Both the position numbers and the translations under genes were made by a program. 64,000 nucleotides of DNA. It comes from Meles meles (lineage: Eukaryota > Chordata > Mammalia > Carnivora > Mustelidae). The number at the start of each line of letters is the position of its first letter. Position 1 is the first letter of the stretch. Under the pieces are notes generated by a model. The model did no database searches. It was not told the DNA's origin and worked only from the letters and a program-made list of their open reading frames with translations. Positions 22,082 to 33,169 of this stretch are shown here, piece by piece. The stretch lies in NCBI RefSeq assembly GCF_922984935.1, contig NC_060071.1, positions 8,370,001 to 8,434,000 on the forward strand. The letters are read 5' to 3'.

Positions 22082-22356
22082 TTTTTTTTTAATTTAAGTT
22101 TATTTATTTTTTCAGGGTAACAGTATTCATTGTTTTTGCACAACACCCAGTGCTCCATGCAATACGTGCCCTCCCTATTACCCACCACCTGTTCCCCCAA
22201 CCTCCCACCCCCCGACCCTTCAAAACCCTCAGGTTGTTTTTCAGAGTCCATAGTCTCTTATGGTTTGCCTCCCCTTCCAATTTTTTTTTTTTTATAAACA
22301 TATAATGTATTTTTATCCCCAGGGGTATAGGTCTGTGAATCGCCAGGTTTACACGG
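22082..22356 (-). mobile_element. Carnivore L1 3' end with an internal A-tract module
   Basis: On the minus strand the element reads: a block around 22282-22356 (antisense of CCTGGCGATTCACAGACCTA and ACCCCTGGGGATAAAAATAC), an A run at 22283-22294, then the GAGGCAAACCATAAGAGACT to GTGCTCCATGC-antisense end and A-rich tail. AGATGATTCTTCT flanks the whole at 22069-22081 and 22357-22369, so both parts arrived in one insertion. The copies at 1-480 and 35371-35738 lack the first block. Confidence 0.9.
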
Positions 22357-22384
22357 AGATGATTCTTCTAAAGCCTCGCTCCTC

Positions 22385-22530
22385 TAAATGGGCTCCACTG
22401 ACCACCAGCAAGAGCATCATCAGAGATATTGTTTGAAAGGCAGATTCCCAGGTCCCAAGCTAGTTACTGAGTCAAAATCCTCATTCTTGTTAAATCCTCA
22501 GCTCTCTTTGCCTAGTAAAATTTGAGAAGC
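22385..22530 (+). mobile_element. MER5A-like hAT relic
   Basis: CCACTGACCACCAGCAAGAG, GGCAGATTCCCAGGTCCCA, TGTTAAATCCTCAGC and AATTTGAGAAGCACAG match the MER5A order through to its end. Confidence 0.7.
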
Positions 22531-23040
22531 ACAGAGGGCTGGCCTTGTAGGTTCTTTCAAGTGTAAGTCACAGGGGTCCTAAGGAGGGAAAGAGCAGATT
22601 TCATTCTCTCACTAGGAGAGGGAGATGTTTCTTTTTTCCCCTCCCCTCAGTTTTAGCTCAGAACAGCTAATGGAGAGCGGTGATGTGACTTCCTTGGCCG
22701 GTTTTTCCCCCTTGTTCTTGTTTTTAAACCTATTATGTTTTTCCTCTGGTTATATTATTTCTCTAAAAGACAATTCCCTGCAGACAAATAATTTTACTCA
22801 GGACTATTTTGCAGTGTAGAAACTAGAGAAAGTCTACTTGGTTCCTCGAGATATGCTTTAACTCTTGTCTTCACTATTGAATCAACTTCTTGGTGTATAA
22901 TTCAACTCATATTTTCTGCAGAGAACTCCCTATAATACTATCAGTTCGTTACCTTTCCAAAACTAGATTTTCAGGTTATTCCTCTATTTAAAAAACATTT
23001 CCTTAGAATAGTGGTTTCCATTTCTTTTTTGTTTATTGTT
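22531..23040. other. Unique DNA, no gene seen
   Basis: Mixed sequence; a 64-codon frame at 22625-22819 has a hydrophobic, Phe/Leu-rich product typical of T-rich DNA. Confidence 0.45.
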
Positions 23041-23049
23041 TTTATTTTT

Positions 23050-23229
23050 TTTTAATTTTTTGAAGATTTTATTTATTTATTTGACAGACAGAGACCACAA
23101 GTAGGCAGAGAGGCAGGCAGAGAGAGAGGAGAAAGCAGGCTCCCTGCTGAACAGAGAGCCTGATGCGGGGCTTGATCCCAGGACAATAAGATCATAACCT
23201 GAGCGGAAGGCAGAGGCTTTAACCCACTA
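23050..23229 (-). mobile_element. Can-SINE lacking its 5' head
   Basis: Tail (GATTTTATTTATTTATTTGA), GA-rich body and B-box region (GGGGCTTGATCCCAGGAC) are present on the minus strand, but the element stops at TTTAACCCACT; the last about 20 bases of head (A-box side) are absent. An AT-rich duplicated tract follows directly. Confidence 0.9.
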
Positions 23230-23292
23230 ATTATTATTAACCCAATAATTATTATTAATAGTTATTATTAACCCAATAATAATTGCATTATT
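23219..23292. repeat. Short tandem tract built on TTAACCCA
   Basis: AACCCACTAATTATTATT, then AACCCAATAATTATTATT, then AATAGTTATTATT and AACCCAATAATAATT: an imperfect 18- to 20-base tandem array whose first unit begins in the SINE. Confidence 0.8.
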
Positions 23293-23773
23293 GAATGCAG
23301 GATTGCTCAAATGTTTGTATTTAAACTGTATATTAGTATCTATAAAGTATATCCATGAGTTACAACATTAAGTCATCAGTAGTATACGTAGCATATGGTA
23401 GTATGTATATTACTATACTACTTGTGGAAGACTTGAGACTAGAACGAAAGAAAAGTACTATATTGAAAACAAGTATTATGTCTTATTAATTATACTGAAT
23501 TTATACTATGATTAGCTAATTGTGCTTATAACAAAATACACATTTAGGACAAAGTTCATTCTTGACAACAGAAGCTGTAAATATTTCAGAAAATCTTCCT
23601 GATGATTTCTAGTATTTTTAGCTGATGCCTTGTCAGAACTGCTTACACAGTCATCATTTTTGCTTCATCTCGTGGCTGATAAAGAACGAGCTACCTACAA
23701 GGTTAAGGGAAAGTGTCAGCTTTGCCTTTTTTCACTTGCTTGCTTTCACTTGCATTATGCGTAGTATCTTCCG
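23293..23773. other. Unique DNA before the duplicated block
   Basis: AT-rich with ATACTA/GTATAT clusters near 23385-23425. No gene recognised. Confidence 0.4.
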
Positions 23774-23859
23774 TCTGCAGCTCTTGGGAGAAAAATCATT
23801 TAAACCATTTGTCCATTTTATGATAGTTTAATTAAAACCAGTTAATGTAATACACAAGT
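23774..23859. repeat. 86-bp direct duplication, copy A
   Basis: Begins TCTGCAGCTCTTGGGAGAAA and ends TGTAATACACAAGT. It matches 25879-25964 at 85 of 86 positions; the only difference is A at 23831 against G at 25936. The sequence is neither low complexity nor a repeat I know. Confidence 0.95.
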
Positions 23860-24050
23860 CTGCTCAACCCGGCCCATAGGAACTACAGCATGTTGCAATG
23901 TGCTTAAAGTGAGCTGACAAAAAAGGCTAAAGCTGTCTTGGTCCCTCAGGGTGCCAATAAGACACCTGTCTACCCATGGGACCTGGAACCATCTTATGTT
24001 TGAACCAAGCAAGGGCTCCAGAGACAATCCACATGGTGATGTGAGTGAAG
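23860..24050. other. Unique DNA after copy A
   Basis: A short CTCAACCCGGCCCA segment at 23863-23876 resembles CTCAAACCTGGCCCA at 26051-26065, beyond copy B. Confidence 0.35.
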
Positions 24051-24131
24051 CTTATATATATATATTTATATATATGTATTTATATATTATATATAAATAT
24101 ATATTTTTATATTTTTATATAATTTTAAGCT
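24051..24131. repeat. TATATTTA-rich tract
   Basis: About 80 bases of alternating TA and TATTTA units bounded by AAGCTTATAT and TTTTAAGCTTAATAT, so AAGCTTA occurs at both ends. Confidence 0.9.
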
Positions 24132-25150
24132 TAATATTATGAATAGGAAGTCTAACAATTTCTTTCTGTGTCCCAGTGCGTTGTTTTGCCCCCTACAAAG
24201 ACTGCTGGTCTTGAGGATAAAACTCAAATTCCTAATGCAATATTTGTTAGATGAGGCTACTCAGGCTTATAGAAACTCTCTTGACTAGGGCAACACTCAC
24301 ATACTTTCTCATCTACAAATCTCTTCACAGCTTACTTTTTTGTGCAATAGTAGTAAGTCAGTGATGCCTTTATTTTTGTCAAACGGGTCTAAAGTCATTC
24401 GATTGGTTTAGGGACCATCGAACCATATTAAATGAAGTTCTTAATTCAAGCATGAGTTGTGCATTTCTTCATGCATTGTTATATTACAGAACAAAGAAGA
24501 GGTGCTCAACAGTGTAACGCACAGAGAATTCAGTGATTGTCTACCTATTCACTACTGTAATAATCCATAAAGTCTTCCCAGAGTTACAGAGTTATGGAGG
24601 CTCATGTTTTTTTTCTTCCTCCCATGATACCAATTGCTTACTTATTTCCTCTCTTATTTCCAATATAATAATCTGTGACCTGCAGAAAATATAATTTGGG
24701 TGGATATGAGATGATGCATGATCCCACCATGTGCTTTCCATTCTTCTGCCAAATGTGCTTGCAGTTTCTCTGATGAATGGGCAGTGAGAAAGTGGAATTC
24801 TGATGCACAGACAGACTAATTCTTTCAGTCTTCCTTTGGAAGGAAACAAAACTAAGACAGGGATTGTTAATAGTTCTTTGGAGCATCCATGACTTTGGCT
24901 TTTAATACTGTGGTTAGAAAAGAAAATACTGTACTCAAAACTAAAGGGATCTACTTTTGATTAGTCGAAGGATAAAGGCTTGGCTCAGCTCTACCAGGAA
25001 TTGGGTGTGTGGTTTCCTGAGGACTGCACATGCCATACCTGATTCTTATTCCTAAACCAGACTCTTAGGCAGATTCCATTGCTTATATTCCTACAGTGCT
25101 GAAGACTTGCCTGATAGTAATATTTTTCTTGTTTCTTTCACTGAGAAAGC
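24132..25150. other. Unique DNA, no gene seen
   Basis: Two overlapping minus frames (24592-24886) have no recognisable domain. No repeat was recognised. Confidence 0.4.
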
Positions 25151-25310
25151 CTCTCACTTCCTTCCTTCCCTTCCTCTCTCTTTTCCCTCCCTCCTTTCCT
25201 TCCTTCTTCCTCCCTCTCCCCCTTAGTCTTCCTTTATTCTCCTTCCCCTTCCTCTCCTCTCCCTCCCCAGCCCCCTTTCCTCTTCTTTTATCCTCTTCCT
25301 TTTTTACTTC
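25151..25310. repeat. (CCTT)n/(CCCT)n pyrimidine tract
   Basis: About 160 bases, nearly all C and T, in CCTTCCTTCC, CTCCCTCC and CCCCTTCC units with a few A or G. The 72-codon plus frame is low complexity. Confidence 0.9.
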
Positions 25311-25878
25311 TTAGGTTTTAGTGACTCCTGGAAATCTGCTCTTTTTTTCTTAAGGTATTCAACTGAGTCAGCCTGAATTTATGCTAGAGGCATCGGTGTT
25401 AAGATAGTTAAAAGATAGGATTATCAGTCTTAGTAAAATAAAAATAAATATTTTGCAATAAAATCTACAAAATTAAGTCAATCTCCCTCGATTTGTCCCC
25501 TGTAGGATGCAGCACTGGCCAGAGGAAGGGGCTGAAACTAAACATGGGGAAATAGTTAAAGCTCACTTTCCCATTTCACTTTCCTTTTAGGCTGAAAGCA
25601 AATCTTCATTCATTTGTTTATTTATTTAATGTAAAAAATGTTCTATTAGTTTTGTGCTTATGGAAGGAAAAACTGCAGCAGCGGATGCAAACAGGTGTAC
25701 AAGACCGTGGAAGTCTAGACAGAAGCTGAGAACATTAGTATCTCCTTACTAGACTTTGTATTTCATTTGGTTGCACATGAAAGACAGAGACAAAGAGACC
25801 TCCACTTCACACAGCAAAAGATGGGAAGAAGCTGCCCTGAAGTATAATCGGGTTAATTTTATTGTTTTGTCTTCAGTA
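25311..25878. other. Unique DNA before copy B
   Basis: No repeat family recognised. The last bases before copy B (TTTTATTGTTTTGTCTTCAG) look like a splice acceptor, but no matching donor or reading frame follows. Confidence 0.35.
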
Positions 25879-25964
25879 TCTGCAGCTCTTGGGAGAAAAA
25901 TCATTTAAACCATTTGTCCATTTTATGATAGTTTAGTTAAAACCAGTTAATGTAATACACAAGT
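25879..25964. repeat. 86-bp direct duplication, copy B
   Basis: Same sequence as 23774-23859 with one substitution, same orientation, offset 2,105 bases. Immediate flanks differ. No A tail or obvious target duplication surrounds either copy. Confidence 0.95.
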
Positions 25965-26634
25965 TTCTGTCTCTTGGGGTAAAGGGATGTGTCCAGTGGG
26001 ATAACTTATCAGGCCACGGTCTACCTCTCACCGTCTAGCACAGCTCATCTCTCAAACCTGGCCCAGCTCCTGTTGAAGTGCCAAGGCTGAGACTGGCTTA
26101 TCAGCCCATGAGAGTGTCTCTTATCTTAAAGAAATTTCCCTCAATTAATTGTCCTGGTAGGAAATACAAGGACTGGGCATGGATAGCACCAACTCAGGTT
26201 CTCATGGTTTAACAGCATCGTATGATGGTTGAACCAAGGACTATAAAAAACATAATGTGTACAGCTTGCAGAGGCTTTGAGATCACACCTTTTAGGCTCT
26301 TTTTAAAAAAAAAAAATTAATAAAATCAAGTCTAGAGAGATAATGCGAAAAGACTCAAGGGTACCCGGTGAGCTAATGCTGGAGTCGAGACTATGGTCCC
26401 AGTATCCTGCTTTCCACATCTGTGTTTGTTCTGCAACACCACATTGTCTTTCTGCTAAGCCAAAGGAAAGGGGTGCACCTGGACCAAACCATGTCTAATT
26501 GGGTATGGGGCTCTCCCAGCCTTGATGGAACGCCTTTGATTGCCAATACTCGTGGTAATCCTTATGTTTGATGACTGTAACACATTATACTAATCAAGGA
26601 ATACTCACTTTGTCTTATTCAGTCCTCATCATAG
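25965..26634. other. Unique DNA, no gene seen
   Basis: Mixed composition with an A11 run near 26310. Confidence 0.4.
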
Positions 26635-26651
26635 TTGTGTGTGTGTGTGTA
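26635..26651. repeat. (GT)8 microsatellite
   Basis: TGTGTGTGTGTGTGT followed by ATGGTGGGGGGG. Confidence 0.85.
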
Positions 26652-27339
26652 TGGTGGGGGGGCTGTCATTAGTCTTATTTTTTCAGATGGAACACCCAAA
26701 GTTCAGCTACTCTCTCAAGTGGTTGCCAAGATTGACACTTTTTATATTGGTCTTTTATTTGGAATTTCAAAACATAAGCAAAGGATATTTGTTTTATTTC
26801 ATATATACTAAGATCCACTATGGTGCATGTTTAATGTGGAAGTTTAATTAAATTCTGACTTTTATTTAGGTTGCCCTATGCCTAAACCTTTACAGGGTGC
26901 CCTGATAGTTAATTCAAAGACAGGAATTCCTGCACAGAACTGAGGTTTTCTCTAAGAAACATCTACTCTCACACACAGAATTTATGACTCTAGCCTCAAA
27001 GCATTTTTTTTCACCATTCCTTCAGCCTTTATTTTAAGAAAAAAAAAAAAGTCTTTGTATCTAATTTTCCATTTCAGCACTCAAGGGAATGATTGCTGTA
27101 CAAAACAAGAAGAGTCACGGCCATTCATTTTATTTGTACTCATTAAAAAGAAAAAAAAATGGATAAAAGCTAAATAAGAAATTATGCACAAAAAGCATTG
27201 AATTTATAAGATGGTGTACAGAAATAGAAATTTCCTTTAAAGTAATTCCAAAGAGTTTAAATGCAGTCGTCATGCACTGTGGCTGGAAGGTTGACAGCTA
27301 TCTTGTTTCACCCCAAGATAATGTTTTAATTTAACATAT
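26652..27339. other. Unique DNA, no gene seen
   Basis: AT-rich with A12 near 27040 and A8 near 27150. Confidence 0.4.
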
Positions 27340-28435
27340 ATGTATTCAGCATCTATGATGTGCCAGTCACTGGTCTGAGTCTTGCAGAAACAATGGTGAA
27401 TGATACAGTCTTGACCTCCTAGGGAATTATTTTCCTTTGAAAGCTGCAGGTATTAAACAAGCAAAGAGGTAATGTTTCAGGTGGTGTGAATGCTAAAGGA
27501 AAAAATGTAGTTGGGTGTAGCTGGGTCAGTGTATAGAGGGTAGAGGTAAGAGTTATTTTAGGTAGGATGATCTAAGAGGCAGCACTTGGACAAAACCCCA
27601 CATGATATAAAGTGTCCATCCCTTTAAAAATTTTGGGGAACACAGACTGGTAAGAGGTAAGAGCTAGTGTACAGTATTGGAGGCAGCAAAGAACTGACCA
27701 TGCTTTAGACACAGCAAGAGTGAGGGCGTAGCAAGATGCGTGTGGGCCAGCTGTGTCAAGGTGAAGTCTAAGCAGTAGGCAGGGCCAGACCCTGTAGGAC
27801 CTTGTAGGCCTGGCTAAAGATTTTCCAGCTTCTTCAAAGCCTGGTAGTAAGTCACTGGAACATTTTTGAGGAGAGGACGGAGGCGGTATGACTTTCTTGC
27901 TAAGAAGGATCCCTCTGGCTTCTGTGTCTGGAGATGCCACTTGTGGGGACACAGGACAGTGTGTGGCAAGTACAGAAACAGGGAATTCCATTAAAGGTCT
28001 TCTGTGGAAGTCTAGGGGAGACATAATTGGGGTTGGCTTCATGTGTTAGCTGTAGATTTGGAAATAATTGATTGAGTCTGTAGTATAATTCTAACAGCTG
28101 TATCAGGACTTGCTGAATGGATTGTATAAAGACTGTCAGAGAAAAGGGAAACCAAGGAAGATGATGAGACTTTTGCACTTTGTAACTGGGGGAAGAGTGG
28201 TGCCATTTAATTACATGGAGAAGTTTTTGCGAGAAGTGGATTTCAGAAGGTGTTTCTATTTTGGACATTTGGTTTCAGAAGACTGCAGTACATCTAAATG
28301 GAGTTGGTAGTTCAATAAATGAGTCTGAAGGGAAGAGGTTGAATCTGAAAAATATGAATTTGGGAGTCATCAGGGTAAAGAGGAGAAGGGAGCTAAAGAC
28401 TGAGCACCAGGAGATGAAGTTTCAAGTGTATCTTC
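27340..28435 (+). mobile_element. Ancient L2-like repeat, long copy
   Basis: The order is 'ttcagcatctatgatgtgcc', 'agggccagaccctgtaggac' and 'cttgtaggcctgg', 'ggatccctctggcttctgtg', 'gggagtcatcaggg', then 'gactgagcaccaggag'. This follows an old mammalian repeat I associate with L2-type sequence. The 156- and 122-codon minus frames (27572-28268) are antisense to it and not genes. Confidence 0.55.
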
Positions 28436-29929
28436 TACTTCCATCCTTTTGGGGACCCACTGTGGCCATGCCAACTCCACCATTCACCCAACTGGGCTCA
28501 GCTACTTGGGGTATCATGAGCCCCTCTACTCACATGACAAACCACCGATCCACAGACTTGGGCAAAGGGAGAAGGGTTAACCTTGTTTGTTTGTTTTTTT
28601 GTTTTTTTACCTCCTTATCTTCTCATTGCCCTGTACGTTGCCCTTGAATATCTCTGTTGTTTCTTTTAGGGGGAAGAGGTCAACACTCATCTTTATAGGA
28701 GTCCAAGGACTCTACGTGTAGATACTAGGAACATTGCCCTGGCCATCCACTCCTTTGGGTACACTAGCTCGGGTTTATTTGTAGTTTAGTGTGCATATAT
28801 CATAAAAGCCATCTAGGAAGTATTGAGTTTGGACGGCAATGAAATTATATGGCAGAAAGATTGCAAAGGGAAAGTGGATATCCGTTTTTTTGGGGGGGGG
28901 AGGGAAGCTATACTGTTTGGTAAATTTCAGTGTATGATATACTTAGAAATTTCTCTTTATGTTCAAATGATAGTTTATTGACGCTGTGAAGATTAGGGGT
29001 TTGGCTGAACTGGGCATTAAATTCTATTTCTAATTTAATTGACTTTGGTTCAATCTATGTCCCAGTGTCAGGCATCCAAGATGGATTGTTGTCTACCTTT
29101 TACATCTTGGAAGGCAGGCCAGCATCCCAACCAGATTCAATAGGGAATGAAGATGAACATTCTCAGAACAGGTGGGATTACCTTACTTAATGTTACTGTA
29201 GTCCATATAAATTGAATACAAGTTTCTAAATACACAAACACTGGTGGTAATTGTGTTTATAGAACAAGACAGAATAGAGAGCCTGAGGTATATTTAATCG
29301 CAATGGCTTATTGTATAGATTGGAAATGTGAGGCATGTTCTGATGGCAAATGGAAATGTGCAAGATGGTCCTAGCCAAGAGACTCACTGTTGGGGCACTC
29401 AGAGCTTTTAAAGAGAAATGGCTGGGAATCATCACTGCATCAATCAGTCCAAATAAATGCTTTAACACTTCATAACTCCAGTCCAAAGACAATTGTGTTT
29501 GGGGTATCAGACACATTTAATAGTTTTAAGAAAATCCCTTTAAAGCAAATTTCTTTATAACCAAATTTGGTGCTTGTGCTTCCCTGTTTTACTTTCTGTC
29601 TAAGTGGGTTAAGATTGCCCAGGAGCAAAAATAAAATGGACTCTTTCAGAGGCATTTGTGGGAGTTTGAGGAATCCTATCATCCCAGTGCTCCTTGGGGC
29701 ATGGTAGTGATTTTTTTCCCCCCTCTTGAGAAGAGTACAGAATGTCATTTCTCTACTCAGAAAACCTTGCTATTCCATGAACTCCAAGTATTGAAGTTCA
29801 CCATGCCAGACTATTGATTTTAATAATAGAAATCAACATTCCACTGAGTTTTACAATAGCATCATATACTTTTAGAAATAAGATACCATTTCTTGGTATC
29901 TTGGTTCCCACTCTACCAGTCTTCTCAAC
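28436..29929. other. Unique DNA, no gene seen
   Basis: Contains a (GTTT)n-like stretch near 28585-28608 and a T7G10 run near 28885. Open frames of 92-128 codons here show no domain. Confidence 0.4.
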
Positions 29930-30420
29930 TAACCATTCCTTATATTCTGCCTTACCAATTTCTCAGCCAGTTTCTTTTTCTTTCCTCTGTCATTTTGCTT
30001 CCTTCTGGATGGGAGATGTCTTTCTTGTCTCTAACACATTTCTTGATACCAAGAAGGTTCTCAATAAGCAACTTTCCATAAATGAAGGAGTGAATAGCTA
30101 TGAAATTGAAGCCTTTTCTGATCTTTTCCATTCCTACTTTATTGACATTTCTTTTTGTCCTTCAAAGCCTACATTAAAAAATGTCACCTCATGAAACGTT
30201 CTAATTGTATTATTTTAATTAAATTTGCTCCATTTTCTTTTTGTGTTCAAAGTTCTTTGTAGGTTATTTGTAGCCTTTTCCACCCTGTTAATTATATTTA
30301 AGAGTTGTGTGTCTCTGCACTGGTTTGTAAACTCCTTGAGGGTCAACGTTGTGTTTTCTTTATTTTATCAGATCAATGGTGATTACCATGGTCTTTGCAT
30401 AGAGTAGGTCTAATGACCAT
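29930..30420 (+). mobile_element. Probable L2 3' portion
   Basis: 'tccttcaaagcctacattaa' and 'tgtcacctcatgaaacg', then 'tttgtaaactccttgagggt' and 'tttgcatagagtaggtc', follow the order of an L2 3' segment. Confidence 0.45.
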
Positions 30421-30527
30421 GGTTTACTTGAAGGTAGATCACTTGAATTTTAAATGTAGCATGGTTTTAACTAATTCTCTAAGGGCTTGGCTCCACAAAA
30501 CTATTCTGTATATATTTATCTATCTTT

Positions 30528-30600
30528 CTTTTTTTATTTAAATTCAATTAGCCAACATATAGTATATCATTAGCTTTTGATGAAGTATCTGCCTTTCTGT
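30528..30600 (-). mobile_element. L1 3' end fragment
   Basis: TTTTTATTTAAATTCAATTA then GCCAACATATAGTATATCAT and TAGCTTTTGATGAAGTAT is the antisense of a carnivore L1 3' end type, 5'-truncated to about 70 bases. Confidence 0.75.
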
Positions 30601-31149
30601 AACATAAATTTCTCTCATTATTTGAGTATGGTTACTGATAGGAAATACAAAATACAAATACAAATACAAAAAAAGAATACAAAAAATACAAAAAAAGAAA
30701 TACATTTGAAAGGAAGAGCAGAGCTGCTTATACATGCTTGACTGGTATATGAAATAGAGTGAAAATAGCACCTATAAGGCAAGTAGAGCTTCTGTTCAAG
30801 ATCACTAGGCTAAGAGTCTTTTCAAGCAAAAAATAACATGTGATTTCCTAGGTTTCTTAGACTTAGGTTGTTTGAGGTTATGAGGTCTGTGCTTGAGCTT
30901 TATTCCACAGGAATAGAAGATTCCCCACTTAACTCAGCTTTTGGTTCCCATTTCATTCTCCTGGCACATGCCTGGTGTTGGGTGGGTTAGATTTGGTTTG
31001 GAATTTGGGAGCTCTCTGCTTTCATGGAATTTGCCCTTTTTGATAGAAAATAAATCAGAAGCTAGCTACTGAATCTGTTCCATTTTGTAAGCATGGTAAG
31101 TTTCCTTTGGAGTATACAAATTAAACTCATCTCACCAATGAGGAAGAGA
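30601..31149. other. Unique DNA, no gene seen
   Basis: A CAAATACAAAAAAAGAATAC-type A-rich tract is at 30645-30700. Confidence 0.4.
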
Positions 31150-32090
31150 GTTCTGATGCTGTGGTGTGTTCCTGGTGCCAACAACAGCAAGTGCAGAAGC
31201 TTCAAGGTGAGAGTGGGATTTAAAGTACAGCAAGGAGGTCAGCTAGCTGGGCAGAGGGAGTGAGGATAAGTTGTAGGTAAGGTGGTCAGAGAAATAATGT
31301 GGGTCTAGAGCTTGTGCAACCTGGTAAGCCACTACAAATGTTCAGGCTATACTTTTTATGAAATGGAAAAGCATGCATGGATTTTGAGTAACATCAGAAC
31401 ATGGTTTAACTTACCTTCTGAAAAAGTTTCTGTGTTTTCGACAGTAGGAGTGACTAGAGGTGGGCAAACCTGGAAATGACTGGAGTGAGAGGGGATGGTT
31501 TGACCAAGGAGGTAGTGATGAGGGTCCTGAGAAGTCCTGAATTCTTGTTATGGTTTAAAGGATTTGCCGGTGGATTCACTGTGTGGTATGAGAGATGGAT
31601 AGAGGAATTCAAGATGACTGCAAAGGTTTGAGCCTGAGCAAACGGAAATATGGAGTTGCTCTTAAATGAGCTGGGGGGAAAAAAAGAAAGAAAGAAAGAA
31701 AGAAAAAAAAAAACATAGAGGACAGTCAGGTTGGAGGGAAAATCCGAAATGTGATTTTAGGTATGCTAAGTTTCAAATACATACTAGTTATTCATGTGAG
31801 GATATTAAGTAGGTAGCTGGACATCAGAACCTGGACACCAGGGGAGTGATCAAAGTTGAACTGTAATTCTTGTAGCTGTCAGCATAGAGATAGAATTTAA
31901 AGACACGTATTAGATGATATCATGTGAGGAATGATTAAGTATATAGAAGAGCTCAAGTACTCATCCCTGAGAGAAAAGGAGGAGCCAGGAGCCATCAACG
32001 GAGTGATAGCTCCAGAGGGAGTGGCCAGTGAAGTTTGTTGAAAACCAGATGAGTGTAGTGTTCTAGGACTGGAGAGAAGAAAGCTACTTC
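31150..32090 (+). mobile_element. Ancient L2-like repeat, second copy
   Basis: The same repeat as 27340-28435: 'caacagcaagtgcagaagct', 'ggatttgccggtggattcac', 'caagatgactgcaaaggttt', 'taagtaggtagctggacatc', 'gagaaaaggaggagccagga'. It carries an (AAAG)n insertion at 31680-31712. Confidence 0.55.
31680..31712. repeat. (AAAG)n microsatellite
   Basis: Five GAAA units between A runs. Confidence 0.9.
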
Positions 32091-32848
32091 TCCAAGTTTC
32101 CAATTTCCAATCCATCAACATTTTTGTTTGCTTTTTAAACTCTCTCTCTTCCCTTTGGTTTGGTAGACAACTGGGTGAGTCTGTGATCTACTCTGACAGA
32201 TGTTTAACAAACTGAGAGCACTAAGATTATCTTATCCCCTTCAAAATAGCCCCCTTGGGAAGACATGTACTTCCAAAAATAAGGCTGTTTTGCCCAAGTC
32301 ATGTGCAGAACTCTATTTTGGGGAATTACCATCATCTCCCTTAGGATACTCACTGATAGCACATAATTATGTTCTGAGAGATAATTTTGTTGGAGGGTTA
32401 GTGTTTCCTCCCCTCGACCCAAGCCTGATGAGTCAGTGCTGTCGAGCCAGACATCAGTATACATAGTCAACACCAAAATATGAATGCAAAGGAATAAGAT
32501 TGATTCACATCTTCTCCTTATTCTTTTAAGCAACCTTTGTCTTTTTATTTCAAAATTCATATATGCTCACTAATTTTAATTGAATAATGAGAATATACAG
32601 ATTTTTTTTTAAAAGAGGGAAAAGCACCTGTAATCTTACTATTCTTGTTTGTAAATATTTGGCATTATTTTCTTATTTTTCCATCTGTTTTTCATTTCAC
32701 TTACTGGAGACTGAAGATCTTATCAACTTCCTAGGATGACCATTAAGTTGTAGCTCAAAATAAGAGCTACACATGATTGTAGAAAGTCATCCAGAAAAGT
32801 AATACATTCTATTACTTGGAACTGTGAAGATGTAATGTACAACTTCTA
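32091..32848. other. Unique DNA, no gene seen
   Basis: A perfect AP-1-type TGAGTCA lies at 32430-32436 within TGATGAGTCAGTGCTG; alone it proves nothing. Overlapping frames on both strands (32200-32560) show no domain. Confidence 0.4.
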
Positions 32849-33070
32849 TTTTTTTTTTAATGATTCTGTTTATTTATTTGAGATAGTGTAAGAGAGAGCA
32901 TGGATGGGGGGAGAGTAAGAGAAGAGGGATAAGGAGAAGCAGACTTCCAGCTAAGCAGGGAGGGAGACAGACAGACATGGGGCTCAAACCCAGGACCCTG
33001 GGATCATGACCTGAGCTGAAGGTAAATGCTTAAGACACTTGACCAGTTTACTGAGCCATCCAGGCGCCCC
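32849..33070 (-). mobile_element. Can-SINE, older copy
   Basis: Antisense tail (T-rich, TTTATTTATTTGAGATAG), worn GA-rich body, B-box region GGGGCTCAAACCCAGGACCC and a head with an insertion near 33035 ending GGCGCCCC. Flanks TACAACTTCTATTTT and TACGACTTTTAATTTT look like a diverged target duplication. Confidence 0.92.
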
Positions 33071-33169
33071 TACGACTTTTAATTTTTAATATGCACCTTA
33101 TCTCCTTCATCTTCTTTTGCCTCTCTCCCTATCCTGAGTCCCACTTCTAGGTGGTCAGCTGATGAGAAA

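Noticed and set aside
23774..25964. A short CRISPR-like repeat pair
   Set aside because: Only two copies 2.1 kb apart in vertebrate DNA, no spacers and no cas genes; reported as a local duplication instead.
25860..25964. Exon preceded by a pyrimidine-rich acceptor (TTTTATTGTTTTGTCTTCAG) at the second 86-bp copy
   Set aside because: The first copy lacks the same acceptor context, no donor site or open frame is consistent, so a duplicated exon is not supported.
27572..28268. 156- and 122-codon minus-strand frames
   Set aside because: They lie antisense to an ancient L2-like repeat and show no domain.
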